Shown: positions 48,750 to 58,415 of the stretch, piece after piece
Layout of the letters: each line of letters opens with the position of its first letter
Position numbering within the stretch: the stretch's first letter is position 1
Assembly (NCBI GenBank): GCA_022361455.1
Contig: JAKSAW010000647.1
Location: 1 to 64,000 of the forward strand
DNA: 64,000 nucleotides
DNA from: Pseudomonadales bacterium
GTDB lineage: Bacteria > Pseudomonadota > Gammaproteobacteria > Pseudomonadales > Ketobacteraceae
Direction: 5' to 3'
The notes under the pieces: model-generated
What the model was told of the DNA's origin: nothing
Databases searched by the model: none
Seen by the model: the letters and a program-made list of their open reading frames with translations, nothing else
Program-made: the position numbers and the translations under genes

Positions 48750-50069
48750 CTATTCAGCGTCTAGGTGTTCTAAACGAATACGCACCACTTCGCCCACGAT
48801 GTCATCCATGGCTTCGATTTGTGATAACGCTTGGTTCATTTCTTTTTCTTGCACACGGCGGGTAATCAAAATAATGGGTACTTCGCCGTTTGATTCATCC
48901 GCTTCTTTCTGCAAGATGGATTCGATATTGATATTGGCCTGGCTGAGCACGCCAGTCACATTCGCCAACACACCCGGGTGATCTTTAGCACGCATTCTCA
49001 AGTAATAGGCGGTTTCAACATCGTCAATCGGAAGAATCGGTGTATCGCTCAAAGTATCAGCTTGGAAAGCCAAGTGAGGCACACGATTCTCTGGATCGGT
49101 TGTTAACACACGAGCAACATCGATCACATCAGCAACAACTGCTGAGGCTGTTGGTTCAGCACCAGCACCAGGCCCGTAATAGAGAGTTGGACCAACTGCA
49201 TCACCCATGGCTAACACTGCATTCATTACACCATTAACGTTCGCGATCAAACGACCTTCAGGAATTAAGGTTGGGTGAACGCGCAGCTCAACACCATCAT
49301 CACGCTGGCGAGTTACACCAAGATGTTTAATGCGATAGCCCAGCTCTTCTGCATATTCCACGTCAGCGGTGGTAATTTTACTGATGCCTTCGGTATAGGC
49401 TTTTTCGAACTGAAGCGGAATACCAAACGCAATAGAAGCAAGAATGGTTAACTTGTGCGCCGCATCAATACCTTCGACATCAAAGGTTGGATCAGCTTCT
49501 GCGTAACCTAGCTCTTGAGCTTCCTGTAGTACATCATCGAAATCACGACCTTTGTCGCGCATTTCCGTGAGAATGAAATTGCCCGTGCCATTGATAATAC
49601 CGGCAACCCATTTTAATTGGTTTGCAGAAAGACCTTCGCGAATGGCTTTAATAATCGGGATACCGCCAGCAACACCTGCTTCGAAGGCAACGTTTACGCC
49701 TTTGGCTTGAGCGGCGGTAAAAACTTCGTTACCACACTCAGCAATAAGTGCCTTGTTGGCAGTAACCACGTGCTTTCCATTTTCGATGGCCTGCATTACT
49801 AAATCTTTAGCGACCGTAGTGCCACCAATCAGCTCAACAACAATATCCACTTCTGGGTCTTTAATCACTTCAAAGACATCACGACTAACTTTATACCCAG
49901 AGGTGTCTGCTGCAGGATTATCACGTCGCGCGCCAATATGCGTAATCTGAATTGCTCGCCCTGCTCTTCGGGCAATGTCTTCGGCGTTGCGTGTTAATAC
50001 GTTGAATGTGCCGGACCCCACGGTACCCAGCCCCACGATTCCTACATTTACAGGTTTCAAGCCATACAC
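48750..50069 (-). CDS. hom: Homoserine dehydrogenase
   Basis: Reduces aspartate semialdehyde to homoserine. The 439-residue monofunctional enzyme has the N-terminal NAD(P) motif GIVGLGTVGSGTF, the family signature VAFEAGVAGGIPIIKAIREGL and a C-terminal ACT domain (AKDHPGVLANVTGVLSQANI). Feedback inhibition by threonine through the ACT domain is known for relatives. It is followed by thrC. Confidence 0.96.
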   Translation of the reverse strand: MYGLKPVNVGIVGLGTVGSGTFNVLTRNAEDIARRAGRAIQITHIGARRDNPAADTSGYKVSRDVFEVIKDPEVDIVVELIGGTTVAKDLVMQAIENGKHVVTANKALIAECGNEVFTAAQAKGVNVAFEAGVAGGIPIIKAIREGLSANQLKWVAGIINGTGNFILTEMRDKGRDFDDVLQEAQELGYAEADPTFDVEGIDAAHKLTILASIAFGIPLQFEKAYTEGISKITTADVEYAEELGYRIKHLGVTRQRDDGVELRVHPTLIPEGRLIANVNGVMNAVLAMGDAVGPTLYYGPGAGAEPTASAVVADVIDVARVLTTDPENRVPHLAFQADTLSDTPILPIDDVETAYYLRMRAKDHPGVLANVTGVLSQANINIESILQKEADESNGEVPIILITRRVQEKEMNQALSQIEAMDDIVGEVVRIRLEHLDAE

Positions 50070-50285
50070 CTCAAATTCGTTATTTGTTATTTTCTGCTGC
50101 CATCTAGGCCAATTTGCCCCATTGCTTAGGCCGGAACTAAAGTCTTTACGAAGTCCCTTGAGACCATCTTAGTAATTTGGCGGAAAGGGCCGTGAATGTA
50201 CCACAAACAGGAAAAAATTTAATCCTTGAATGCACGGAAACCACCAGATTCGCTATTTTCTCGGCGGTAAGCGATCACTCACATA

Positions 50286-50322
50286 CAAAAATGCCGCAAC
50301 TCGAAAGCTGCGGCATTCTCAG
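50286..50322 (-). terminator. Terminator downstream of dsbC
   Basis: AATGCCGCA (50290-50298) pairs with TGCGGCATT (50309-50317), and the minus strand continues TTTGTATG. It lies about 20 bp past the dsbC stop and splits dsbC from hom. Confidence 0.75.
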
Positions 50323-50340
50323 ATCAGTATTTAGGTCAGA

Positions 50341-51201
50341 TTATTTAGCAGGAACAGCCTGTGCTATACCAAACTCAGCAGCCAGATCCGACGCCTTACG
50401 ATAACCTCCAACCTTACGGCCATCACCCAAGAAAACGGCAGGAGTACCGCGCACACCCAATTGACGACCTAAATTGATTTGGTCTGTTATAGCCGCTGTG
50501 TCACATTCTCCTTCTGGCTTTGGAACAGGCTTGCGCGTTTTCGCTAAGGTCATGGCATCTTCTCTATCTTTAGAGCACCAGATATCCGCCATGATTTGAC
50601 CGGCCGGTGACTGCAAACCATAACGTGGCCAAGCTGCATATTTTACCGTAATTCCCATGGCATTAAGCTGAGGAATCTCTAGGTGAAACTTCTGGCAGTA
50701 CCCACAGCTGGTATCGGTAAATGCGATCACTTCACCTTTTTCTTCGCCCGTAGCCGGGTACACAACAAGGGTTTCATCTTTCAAACCGTTAAGTGCGGCA
50801 ACGCGCTTTTCACTGCGCCATACCTCTGTCACATTATCAACGCCGCCAGCCTTAACTTTCAGTAAATCACCATTTAAGATGTGCTTCCCGTCTGATGTTA
50901 CGTGGATCACCTCTCCACCATTGATCTCTACCTGATAAATCCCCTTCGCGGAGCTTTCCATCATGCTAACCACTTGTAACTGAGGTAGGTTTGCAGCCAA
51001 GGTCTTTTTAATATGTTCTTCAGGTGTCAGCTGAACCATGTCAGCGGCCGCTTTAGGTTCTTCTGCAGTTGGAGCTGCAGGCGCTTCAGCAGCAGGTTGC
51101 GCACTGTCTTCCGCCGTTGCTTTTTCTTGTTTGCAGGCTTGTAGCCCAAGTAAAGCCACAAACAATGTAGCGCTCAAACCCAATTTAGAAACTTTCTTCA
51201 T
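50341..51201 (-). CDS. dsbC: Thiol:disulfide isomerase DsbC, predicted lipoprotein
   Basis: DsbC reshuffles wrong disulfides in the periplasm. The C-terminal thioredoxin domain has the active site DTSCGYCQKFH. A conserved ending, GRQLGVRGTPAVFLGDGRKVGGY, holds the cis-proline. From the ATG at 51201 (286 aa), the signal MKKVSKLGLSATLFVALLGLQAC ends in a lipobox-like LQAC followed by K, then an Ala/Pro/Glu-rich linker of about 30 residues. That makes it longer than E. coli DsbC (236 aa) and probably membrane-anchored. AAGG precedes this ATG; a TTG at 51216 is the longer alternative. Confidence 0.93.
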   Translation of the reverse strand: MKKVSKLGLSATLFVALLGLQACKQEKATAEDSAQPAAEAPAAPTAEEPKAAADMVQLTPEEHIKKTLAANLPQLQVVSMMESSAKGIYQVEINGGEVIHVTSDGKHILNGDLLKVKAGGVDNVTEVWRSEKRVAALNGLKDETLVVYPATGEEKGEVIAFTDTSCGYCQKFHLEIPQLNAMGITVKYAAWPRYGLQSPAGQIMADIWCSKDREDAMTLAKTRKPVPKPEGECDTAAITDQINLGRQLGVRGTPAVFLGDGRKVGGYRKASDLAAEFGIAQAVPAK

Positions 51202-51297
51202 CGTAAGACCTTTCAATATGTTTTTTGCAATTTGACTACTGAGACCTAACCCAGCGCCATATCGTTCCGCGTCTCGGAAAATTTATCAAGCGAAATA

Positions 51298-52224
51298 TCA
51301 ACCCCGGGGATGATGCTCTTGATGTAGCGACTGCAATCGCTGCTTAGCAATATGAGTGTAAATTTGCGTTGTCGACAAATCACTATGCCCTAGCAGTAAC
51401 TGGACAACCCTTAAGTCCGCGCCATGATTCAACAAATGCGTTGCAAAAGCATGACGAAGGGTATGGGGCGACACAGATTGCTTTATACCAGCAGCAACCA
51501 CATAGAGCTTGATTCTATGCCAAAATGTTTGTCGGGTCATGAATGACCCGCGCACGCTTGGAAATAACACTTGAGAATCTGGTTGCTTTAGAAGTATAGG
51601 TCGAGCCTCTTTGAGATAGCGCAGAAACCAGTTTAACGCCTCTTCGCCCATGGGCACTAAACGCTCTTTTTGTCCTTTACCCATTAAGCGAATCACACCC
51701 TGGCGCACATTGACCTGATGAGTCTCCAGCCCAACTAATTCTGAAACACGCAAACCGCAAGCATACAACAATTCCAGCATTGCTCTGTCGCGAAGGCCGA
51801 TCGGATCCTCGAGATCAGGTGCTTCTAATAGCGCCTCAACCTCTTTTTCTGAAATGGACTTGGGTAACGGCTTGCCCAGTTTGACTTGCTCAACTTTTGC
51901 AGTTGGATCTTCTGCTAGTTGATTGACCTTGACCAAGTAGCGATAAAAACCACGCAAAGCAGAAAGACTACGGGCCGTAGAACGTCGATTAAACCCGCTG
52001 GATTGGCGATGGGATAGGTAGGCCTGAACAGCAAACTCATCCACTTTAAGAAGATTTGAATTGGAGTTGCTAGCCATCAACCAACCAGCAAAAGCAAACA
52101 AATCGCGACGATAAGCATCCAAAGAGTGCTGACTCAAGCCTTTCTCCAACCAGCACGCATCAAGAAACTGCTGAATCAGCATCTCATCATGATTGGAAAT
52201 CGTAGCAACTTGTTCTTCACTCAA
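51298..52224 (-). CDS. xerD: Tyrosine recombinase XerD
   Basis: XerD works with XerC at dif to resolve chromosome dimers, under FtsK control. The 308-residue protein has the SAM-like N-terminal domain (FLDACWLEKGLSQHSLDAYRRDL) and the catalytic residues: Arg in YACGLRVSELVGL, His and Arg in HTLRHAFATHLL, His in LGHSDLSTTQ and Tyr in IYTH. Position beside dsbC is typical for XerD rather than XerC. Confidence 0.95.
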   Translation of the reverse strand: MSEEQVATISNHDEMLIQQFLDACWLEKGLSQHSLDAYRRDLFAFAGWLMASNSNSNLLKVDEFAVQAYLSHRQSSGFNRRSTARSLSALRGFYRYLVKVNQLAEDPTAKVEQVKLGKPLPKSISEKEVEALLEAPDLEDPIGLRDRAMLELLYACGLRVSELVGLETHQVNVRQGVIRLMGKGQKERLVPMGEEALNWFLRYLKEARPILLKQPDSQVLFPSVRGSFMTRQTFWHRIKLYVVAAGIKQSVSPHTLRHAFATHLLNHGADLRVVQLLLGHSDLSTTQIYTHIAKQRLQSLHQEHHPRG

Positions 52225-52253
52225 CGGCGTTCTCCTTTCAGGAGAGTATAAAC

Positions 52254-52286
52254 AAAAAAAGCGGATCGTAATGATCCGCTTTTTTA
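52254..52286 (-). terminator. Strong terminator downstream of rplS
   Basis: GCGGATC-GTAAT-GATCCGC with A and T runs of six to seven on the two sides. It ends the rpsP-rimM-trmD-rplS transcript ahead of xerD. Confidence 0.88.
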
Positions 52287-52307
52287 TAAACTATCTTAGC
52301 GTCTTGC

Positions 52308-52664
52308 TTAGTTAAGCTTTTCTCTAATACGAGCAGCCTTACCAGTACGACCACGTAAGTAGTAAAGCTTAGCGCGACGAACGTCGCCACGACGCTTAAC
52401 AGTGATGCTATCGATCTGCGGGCTGTGAGTTTGGAAAACACGCTCAACGCCAACACCGTTTGAGATCTTACGTACAGTAAAGGAAGAGTTTAAGCCGCGA
52501 TTGCGCTTAGCAATAACAAAACCTTCGAAAGCCTGCAAACGTGTACGGTTACCTTCTTGTACTTTTACTTGCACAACAACTGTATCGCCAGGCCCAAACT
52601 CAGGTACGTCTTGCTTTAATTGCTCTTTCTCAAGCTCTTGGATGATTTTACTTTTACCGCTCAT
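52308..52664 (-). CDS. rplS: 50S ribosomal protein L19
   Basis: A 118-residue L19 with [37 protein letters not shown] near the N-terminus and [23 protein letters not shown] at the C-terminus. It sits at the 30S-50S interface. It is last in the rpsP-rimM-trmD-rplS operon, 85 bp after trmD. Confidence 0.98.
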   Translation of the reverse strand: MSGKSKIIQELEKEQLKQDVPEFGPGDTVVVQVKVQEGNRTRLQAFEGFVIAKRNRGLNSSFTVRKISNGVGVERVFQTHSPQIDSITVKRRGDVRRAKLYYLRGRTGKAARIREKLN

Positions 52665-52749
52665 GGGTTTTCTCCACTTTCAACGTCAGAGGTAAGGGCG
52701 TTTGCCGTTACTTACACGTTATTTCAATCTGAGCAAATCGTTTGCTCGT

Positions 52750-53520
52750 TTAATTCTCTTTCGGCTCTCTTAACGGACTTGCCTTTTCTGCATTATCGAG
52801 AAGCTTTTGCTGCTCTTTCGACAACTGTTTTTTATCAAACAAGTCGGGGCGGCGTTTTCGGGTGCGTTGCAAAGACTGTTGCAATCGCCACTCTCTAATC
52901 AACTTATGATTGCCGCTTAGCAAGACTTCCGGCACTTTTAACCCCTGAAACTCTTCGGGGCGAGTGTAATGAGGGCAATCTAACAAACCCTCAGTAAACG
53001 AATCTTCTTCCGCAGACCCCTGATGCCCTAATGCGCCTGGAATCAGACGAATCATGGCGTCCATCATCACCATGGCGGGAAGCTCTCCCCCGCTGAGCAC
53101 AAAGTCCCCTAGGGACCATTCCTCATCAACCGCTAGCTGAATAACACGCTCATCGATGCCTTCGTATCGACCAGCCACAAACACCAGCGGCCTCTGCTCT
53201 GTAATTTCTATCTGAGCGACCGATTGATCAAAAGGCAAACCTTGAGGGGATAAATACACCACCTTTGGTTGACCCTCTGACCCGGCCAATAGCGACTTAG
53301 CTTTATCAATCGCTTTAAGCAGCGGCTCCGCCAGCATCACCATGCCAGGACCACCGCCGTAAGGCCTGTCATCGACAGTGCGATGAACATCAGTCGTGAA
53401 TTCGCGGGGATTTACAAACTCGACACTTGCTAAGCCCTTATTAATGGCTCGGCTAGTTATTCCGGACTCTGTTAGAGCTGTGAACATTTCCGGAAAGAGC
53501 GTCACTATCGCGAATTTCAC
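52750..53520 (-). CDS. trmD: tRNA (guanine-N1)-methyltransferase
   Basis: TrmD methylates G37 of tRNAs reading CNN codons, which prevents frameshifting. The 256-residue SPOUT-fold protein has the knot segments [20 protein letters not shown] and [19 protein letters not shown]. The conserved [16 protein letters not shown] lies near residue 45. It follows rimM. Confidence 0.97.
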   Translation of the reverse strand: MKFAIVTLFPEMFTALTESGITSRAINKGLASVEFVNPREFTTDVHRTVDDRPYGGGPGMVMLAEPLLKAIDKAKSLLAGSEGQPKVVYLSPQGLPFDQSVAQIEITEQRPLVFVAGRYEGIDERVIQLAVDEEWSLGDFVLSGGELPAMVMMDAMIRLIPGALGHQGSAEEDSFTEGLLDCPHYTRPEEFQGLKVPEVLLSGNHKLIREWRLQQSLQRTRKRRPDLFDKKQLSKEQQKLLDNAEKASPLREPKEN

Positions 53521-53553
53521 TCGTTGCTCCTACTGAGCCGACCAGCGCAGCCG

Positions 53554-54093
53554 CTAAAAATCTGAATCCCAATCGACGCGCATTTGTTGCGTTTCGATAT
53601 CAATATTCAAAACTACTTGTTCCGGCAGATAAGGAATTAATCTTTCCTTTTTATCGATGCTCGATTCATTGCCACGAACAATCAACACGTCATTGGAGCC
53701 TGTTTCCATCAAGTGGTGAACCTTACCCAGGTTATCGCCCTGCTCGTTAATCACGGTCAACCCGATAAGATCCGACCAGTAATATTCACCTGACTCCAAC
53801 GATTCCAGCTGGTCTCTTTTAGCAACCAACATGGCCCCTGTATATTGGGGCGTTTGCTCACGTGCGTCACAACCTTTTATTTTTGCCACCAGCCCTTTGC
53901 CATGGGCTTTCACGTGCTCAATTTCTATGGGCAGCCTCTTGCCATTAATTTCAGCCCAAATGGGGCTATAGGTGCCAATGTTCTCCATCGGTTCAGTGTA
54001 AGAATACACCTTTAACCACCCTTTAATGCCATAGGCGGATGTCAGCTTACCAAGCACCATCCAATCATCGGATTGTTGGTTTGCATCTGACAT
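53554..54093 (-). CDS. rimM: Ribosome maturation factor RimM
   Basis: RimM binds S19 and helps mature the 30S head domain. The protein (179 aa from the ATG at 54093) has the N-terminal beta-barrel motif LGKLTSAYGIKGWLKVYSYTEP and a PRC-barrel domain (YYWSDLIGLTVINEQGDNLGKV). I prefer this ATG; a TTG at 54102 is an alternative. It lies about 20 bp after rpsP. Confidence 0.95.
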   Translation of the reverse strand: MSDANQQSDDWMVLGKLTSAYGIKGWLKVYSYTEPMENIGTYSPIWAEINGKRLPIEIEHVKAHGKGLVAKIKGCDAREQTPQYTGAMLVAKRDQLESLESGEYYWSDLIGLTVINEQGDNLGKVHHLMETGSNDVLIVRGNESSIDKKERLIPYLPEQVVLNIDIETQQMRVDWDSDF

Positions 54094-54115
54094 CACTAAC
54101 AACTAATCGCAGCGA

Positions 54116-54376
54116 TTAAGCAGTCGCAGTAGCTGCTTTAGCAGCGTCTTTTAATAATTTGCTAACGCGTTCGCTGACTTGTGCACCTTGATCCACCCAG
54201 TGAGAGATACGATCTTGATCAACACGTAGACGCTCTTCGTTACCACGAGCAACAGGGTTGAAGAAACCAACACGCTCGATGAAACGACCGTCACGCGCAT
54301 TGCGAGAATCAGTCACAACTAAGTGGTAGAAAGGACGCTTTTTAGCACCACCACGAGCAAGGCGAATTGTTACCAT
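54116..54376 (-). CDS. rpsP: 30S ribosomal protein S16
   Basis: An 86-residue S16 with [37 protein letters not shown] at the N-terminus. It heads the rpsP-rimM-trmD-rplS operon and is preceded by a strong hairpin that ends the ffh transcript. Confidence 0.98.
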   Translation of the reverse strand: MVTIRLARGGAKKRPFYHLVVTDSRNARDGRFIERVGFFNPVARGNEERLRVDQDRISHWVDQGAQVSERVSKLLKDAAKAATATA

Positions 54377-54460
54377 ACTAACTTACCTATTTAATGTAGT
54401 TTGTAGTCAATGTAGTTCATTTTTTAAGCCCCTTGGCAATTGCTTCTGGGCGCTTAAATA

Positions 54461-54532
54461 GACAAAAACAGGCTGCTGCTACCTTCAATCACTAGCGCAA
54501 ACACTTGCACTTTGAAGGCACCAGCGGCCTGT
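54461..54532 (-). terminator. Long hairpin with U-tract between ffh and rpsP
   Basis: A 21-bp imperfect stem pairs 54468-54488 with 54512-54532 (18 of 21 exact, one more as a wobble), and a minus-strand TTTTTGTC follows. It should end the ffh transcript or act as an attenuator ahead of rpsP. Confidence 0.65.
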
Positions 54533-54588
54533 CTCTATATAAATCAATCGTTTATCTGAGCATATTCGTAGATACCCAGTTCACGAAG

Positions 54589-54615
54589 GCGCCGAATTTT
54601 ACGCAAATTCGGCGC
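54589..54615. repeat. Perfect 11-bp hairpin after ffh
   Basis: GCGCCGAATTT (54589-54599) pairs with AAATTCGGCGC (54605-54615) across a 5-base loop. No U-run follows on either strand, so it is not a standard terminator; it may protect the ffh 3' end. Confidence 0.7.
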
Positions 54616-54645
54616 TAAGATAAAGCTTTAATTGACAAATTATAG

Positions 54646-56043
54646 CTACATTTTGAATGGCGGCATCCCACCTGGACCACCCATACCACCACCGGGGCCG
54701 CCCATCATGCCTTGCATGCCACGCATCATGTTCTTCATGCCGCCTTTCTTGGTGAGCTTTTTCATCATTTTTTGCATCTGCTTATGCTGCTTCAGCAGAC
54801 GGTTCACATCCTGAATTTGCATCCCGGAGCCGCTGGCTATACGCTTTTTACGAGAACCATTGATCACATCTGGGAAACGTCGCTCATGGGGCGTCATGGA
54901 ATTAATGATAGCTTCCATGCGATCCAGCTCTTTATCATTAACCTGATTCTTAGCGGCATCACCCAATTGCCCCATACCTGGCAACTTATCGAGCATACCA
55001 GCCATCCCACCCATGGTTTTCATTTGGTGGAACTGATCGCGAAGATCTTCGAGGTCAAAGCCTTTTCCTTTCTTGAGCTTTTTAGCCAGCTTGTCGGCTT
55101 TCTGCTTATCGAGCTTACGTTCTGCTTCCTCTACCAGAGAAAGCACGTCACCCATACCTAAGATTCGTGAAGCAATACGATCAGGGTGGAAAGGCTCTAG
55201 GGCGTCGGTCTTCTCACCCACACCAATAAACTTGATCGGCTTACCAGTGATAGATCGAACCGAAAGCGCGGCACCGCCTCGTGCATCACCGTCAGCTTTA
55301 GTTAGAACGACCCCCGTTAATGGCAAGGCGTCGTTAAACGCCTTCGCAGTATTGGCAGCATCCTGACCTGTCATGGCATCGACCACGAACAGTGTCTCAG
55401 TTGGGCTGATAGCTTCATGAACGCGACGGATCTCATCCATCATGTCCTCATCAATAGCCAAACGACCCGCGGTATCAATGATCACCACGTCTTTAAATTG
55501 CTTGGTCGCCTCCGCTATCGCCGCTTTAGCGATATCAACGGGATCCTGTTCTGCAGTACTAGGAAAGAAAGCCGCTTCTACTTCACCCGCCAAGGTTTCC
55601 AGCTGTTTGATCGCCGCGGGGCGATAAACGTCGGCACTGGCCACCATCACAGATTTCTTCTCACGCTCTTTCAGCCATTTTGAAAGCTTGGCCACAGAAG
55701 TGGTTTTACCCGCCCCCTGCAAACCTGCCATCAATACCACTACCGGTGGTTTGGCGGCTAGATTTAGCGATTCGTTAACATCACCCATCACAGAGACGAG
55801 TTCGTCGTTAACAATCTTCACGAACGCTTGGCCTGGGCTCAGGCTCTTCATCACATCTTGGCCAACCGCAGCGGTTTTAACTCTTTCAACAAAGTCTTTA
55901 ACCACTGGCAAGGCTACATCGGCCTCGAGCAGTGCCATACGCACTTCACGTAGGGTTTCCTTTATATTGTCTTCGGAAAGACGCCCAACCCCGGTGACAT
56001 TCCGTAGGCTATTCGATAGGCGATCCGTTAAATTCTCAAACAT
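54646..56043 (-). CDS. ffh: Signal recognition particle protein Ffh
   Basis: Ffh with 4.5S RNA brings membrane-protein ribosomes to FtsY. The 465-residue protein has the N domain, the G domain (GLQGAGKTTSVAKLSKWL, DTAGRLAIDE, TKADGDARGGAALS) and a methionine-rich M domain. It ends in a Gly/Met-rich tail (GGMGGPGGMPPFKM). No 4.5S RNA gene (GGAAG tetraloop hairpin) was seen in the flanking DNA. Confidence 0.97.
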   Translation of the reverse strand: MFENLTDRLSNSLRNVTGVGRLSEDNIKETLREVRMALLEADVALPVVKDFVERVKTAAVGQDVMKSLSPGQAFVKIVNDELVSVMGDVNESLNLAAKPPVVVLMAGLQGAGKTTSVAKLSKWLKEREKKSVMVASADVYRPAAIKQLETLAGEVEAAFFPSTAEQDPVDIAKAAIAEATKQFKDVVIIDTAGRLAIDEDMMDEIRRVHEAISPTETLFVVDAMTGQDAANTAKAFNDALPLTGVVLTKADGDARGGAALSVRSITGKPIKFIGVGEKTDALEPFHPDRIASRILGMGDVLSLVEEAERKLDKQKADKLAKKLKKGKGFDLEDLRDQFHQMKTMGGMAGMLDKLPGMGQLGDAAKNQVNDKELDRMEAIINSMTPHERRFPDVINGSRKKRIASGSGMQIQDVNRLLKQHKQMQKMMKKLTKKGGMKNMMRGMQGMMGGPGGGMGGPGGMPPFKM

Positions 56044-56288
56044 GGGTAGCTTGCCCTGCAGATAAATACTTAAAAATTAGCCGCTGATTATCACACAACA
56101 GCAACAAAGCCCCCAAGTATAACCAGTTCCTGAGGATTTCTCATCCAGTGAGTTGGGGTCTATGATTCATCTATTCCACTTTATTGTGGCCTATGAGACA
56201 CTTAGAGTTCATTCCTCCTTGATCAATAGCAATACGACAATACACGAACGCCTAACGAAGAAATGAACAAAAGGAACGCTCACTGAGC

Positions 56289-57095
56289 ATGGAAATGATG
56301 ATCGCACTCGCTGGCGGCATTGCCTGTATTGGCTACGGTAGCAGCACGTTCCTATTGGTAAACGGTCTGCGTCACCACAATCTCAACAGAAAGCTCATTC
56401 TAAGCCTGGGTTGCGCTGCGCTAATGGCCCATGGCTTGTTGGTGTTTCACACACTCTTTAAGCCAGACGGAATACAGCTAGGCGTGATAACCTTAGCTTC
56501 CTTATTTGCTTGGGTGGTGGTTACGCTAGGCACCGCCAGTTGTTTATTCCGGCGAATTGAACCATTACTGGCTCCAAGCTACCCACTAGCTTTGTTTACG
56601 GTGCTCATGGCGATTTTTTACGCAGACACCACCCCGCCCAGAGCAGGACTTAGCACTGGCATGCTGACTCATATCGTGACCTCATTGATGGCCTACAGCG
56701 TAATGACGCTGGCGTTTTCCCAAGCCATTTTGCTCTGGATACAGAATTACCAACTCAAGCATCGCCATATTCACGATATCCTTAAAATTTTGCCTCCATT
56801 ACAAACCATGGAAGAAACGCTCTACGATCTAGTATTCGCAGGCTTTGCGCTCCTAAGCGTGGCAATCCTGTCGGGCTTTATCTACGTTGACGATGTCTTT
56901 GCACAAAACCTAGCACACAAGACCATCCTGACTGTGATCGCTTGGTTCGTGTTATGCATTCTAATCCTTGGGCGTTTTTTCTGGGGCTGGCGCGGCATGG
57001 TCGCGGTACGCTGGACCCTCACTGGATTCGGCTTGCTACTGCTGGGTTACTTCGGTAGCAAAGTTGTACTAGAACTGATACTCCAGCGCGGTTGA
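56289..57095 (+). CDS. CcsA/YpjD-like inner-membrane protein
   Basis: A 268-residue protein with about eight predicted membrane helices. It belongs to the cytochrome c assembly (CcsA/YpjD) family, shown by FADTTPPRAGLSTGMLTHIVTSLMAYSVMTLAFSQA-like spacing of histidines and the C-terminal TILTVIAWFVLCILILGRFFWGWRG. The exact role is not known; heme handling is a family inference. Divergent from ffh and 4 bp upstream of the CNNM/CBS gene, the pairing common in gammaproteobacteria. Confidence 0.87.
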   Translation: MEMMIALAGGIACIGYGSSTFLLVNGLRHHNLNRKLILSLGCAALMAHGLLVFHTLFKPDGIQLGVITLASLFAWVVVTLGTASCLFRRIEPLLAPSYPLALFTVLMAIFYADTTPPRAGLSTGMLTHIVTSLMAYSVMTLAFSQAILLWIQNYQLKHRHIHDILKILPPLQTMEETLYDLVFAGFALLSVAILSGFIYVDDVFAQNLAHKTILTVIAWFVLCILILGRFFWGWRGMVAVRWTLTGFGLLLLGYFGSKVVLELILQRG

Positions 57096-57099
57096 TGTA

Positions 57100-58371
57100 G
57101 TGGACGAAATACCTCTTTCCGTACTAGGCGGCATACTTTTCCTTCTGATTCTCTGCTCTGCGTTCTTCTCGAGTTCGGAAACAGGCATGATGTCCATGAA
57201 TCGATATCGTCTTCGGCATCTCGCTCAATCCGGCGACCGCAACGCGAAACGCGTTCAAAGCCTGCTTGATCGTCCTGATCGCCTTATCGGAATCATTCTA
57301 ATTGGCAACAACTTCGTCAATATCTTAGCCTCTTCCATCGCAACGGTTATTGCTATACGTTTATGGGGTGACGCGGGCATCGCCTTTGCAACCGGGATAT
57401 TAACGCTAGTGATTTTGGTATTCGCGGAAGTAACCCCGAAAACACTAGCCGCACTAAGACCTGAGGTCATTGCGTTTCCAGCCTCGCTCATTTTAAAGCC
57501 ATTACTCTATCTTCTTTATCCAGCGGTTTGGCTTATCAATACCATTAGCAATGCACTGCTTTCCATCGGAGGTGTTCGCTCCACCGATATTAATGATGAT
57601 GAGCTAAGCCAAGAAGAACTTCGCACCGTCGTTAACGAATCAGGATCATTGATACCCCGTCGCCACAAGGGCATGCTACTGAGCATCTTAGATTTAGAAA
57701 CGGTGACGGTTGACGATATCATGGTGCCAAAACATGAAGTGGTAGGCATCGATCTAGACGACGACATCGATGACATAATAAAAATGCTTAGGTCGGCGCA
57801 ACACACTCGAATGCCCGTATTTAAGTCGGATTTAAACAACCCTGTTGGTTTATTACATCTGCGCAAAATCACCCGTCTATTAGCGGAAGAAGAACCCAAC
57901 AAAGCAGCCATTATGCAACAGGCAGTAGAGCCCTATTTTGTTCCCGAGGGGACACCTTTACATACACAGCTGATCAACTTTCAACGAGTTAAGCGGCGCT
58001 TAGGTTACGTTGTCGATGAATATGGCGACGTACAAGGCATAGTGACCTTAGAAGATATTCTTGAAGAAATCGTTGGCGAATTTACCACCGATGTCGCAGC
58101 TAGCAGTAAAGATATCCACCCACAAGAAGACGGCACATATATTATTGATGGTGCGGCTTCGATTAGAGAGATTAATAAAATTCTTAAGTGGGATCTTCCA
58201 ACTGACGGACCCAAAACTCTTAGCGGTTTGATTACAGAAACCTTGGAAACTATTCCCGAAGCACACTTATGTATCGCCGTGAATGAATATCAGATTGAAA
58301 CCAAGCAAATAAAAGATAACTTAATTCGCAACGCATTGGTGCAAAAGGCAGGCACAAAAAAAGCCAAGTAG
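57100..58371 (+). CDS. CorB-like CNNM/CBS transporter family protein
   Basis: A 423-residue protein with an N-terminal CNNM (DUF21) membrane domain (SAFFSSSETGMMSMNRYRLRHLA and several helices to about residue 150). Two CBS domains follow (VDDIMVPKHEVVGIDLD, YVVDEYGDVQGIVTLEDILEEIVGEF) and a C-terminal CorC_HlyC domain. Family members act in magnesium or cobalt homeostasis. The start is GTG at 57100. It follows the YpjD-type gene by 4 bp, so the two are probably co-translated. Confidence 0.9.
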   Translation: MDEIPLSVLGGILFLLILCSAFFSSSETGMMSMNRYRLRHLAQSGDRNAKRVQSLLDRPDRLIGIILIGNNFVNILASSIATVIAIRLWGDAGIAFATGILTLVILVFAEVTPKTLAALRPEVIAFPASLILKPLLYLLYPAVWLINTISNALLSIGGVRSTDINDDELSQEELRTVVNESGSLIPRRHKGMLLSILDLETVTVDDIMVPKHEVVGIDLDDDIDDIIKMLRSAQHTRMPVFKSDLNNPVGLLHLRKITRLLAEEEPNKAAIMQQAVEPYFVPEGTPLHTQLINFQRVKRRLGYVVDEYGDVQGIVTLEDILEEIVGEFTTDVAASSKDIHPQEDGTYIIDGAASIREINKILKWDLPTDGPKTLSGLITETLETIPEAHLCIAVNEYQIETKQIKDNLIRNALVQKAGTKKAK

Positions 58372-58415
58372 ATACTTAGCTTTTCTCGTATAGGATTATA
58401 TTTGAAAGGCACTCA

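Noticed and set aside
54377-54645. 4.5S RNA or other structured RNA gene near ffh
   Set aside because: The region folds strongly but lacks the conserved GGAAG-type tetraloop hairpin of 4.5S RNA. I keep only terminator and hairpin calls.
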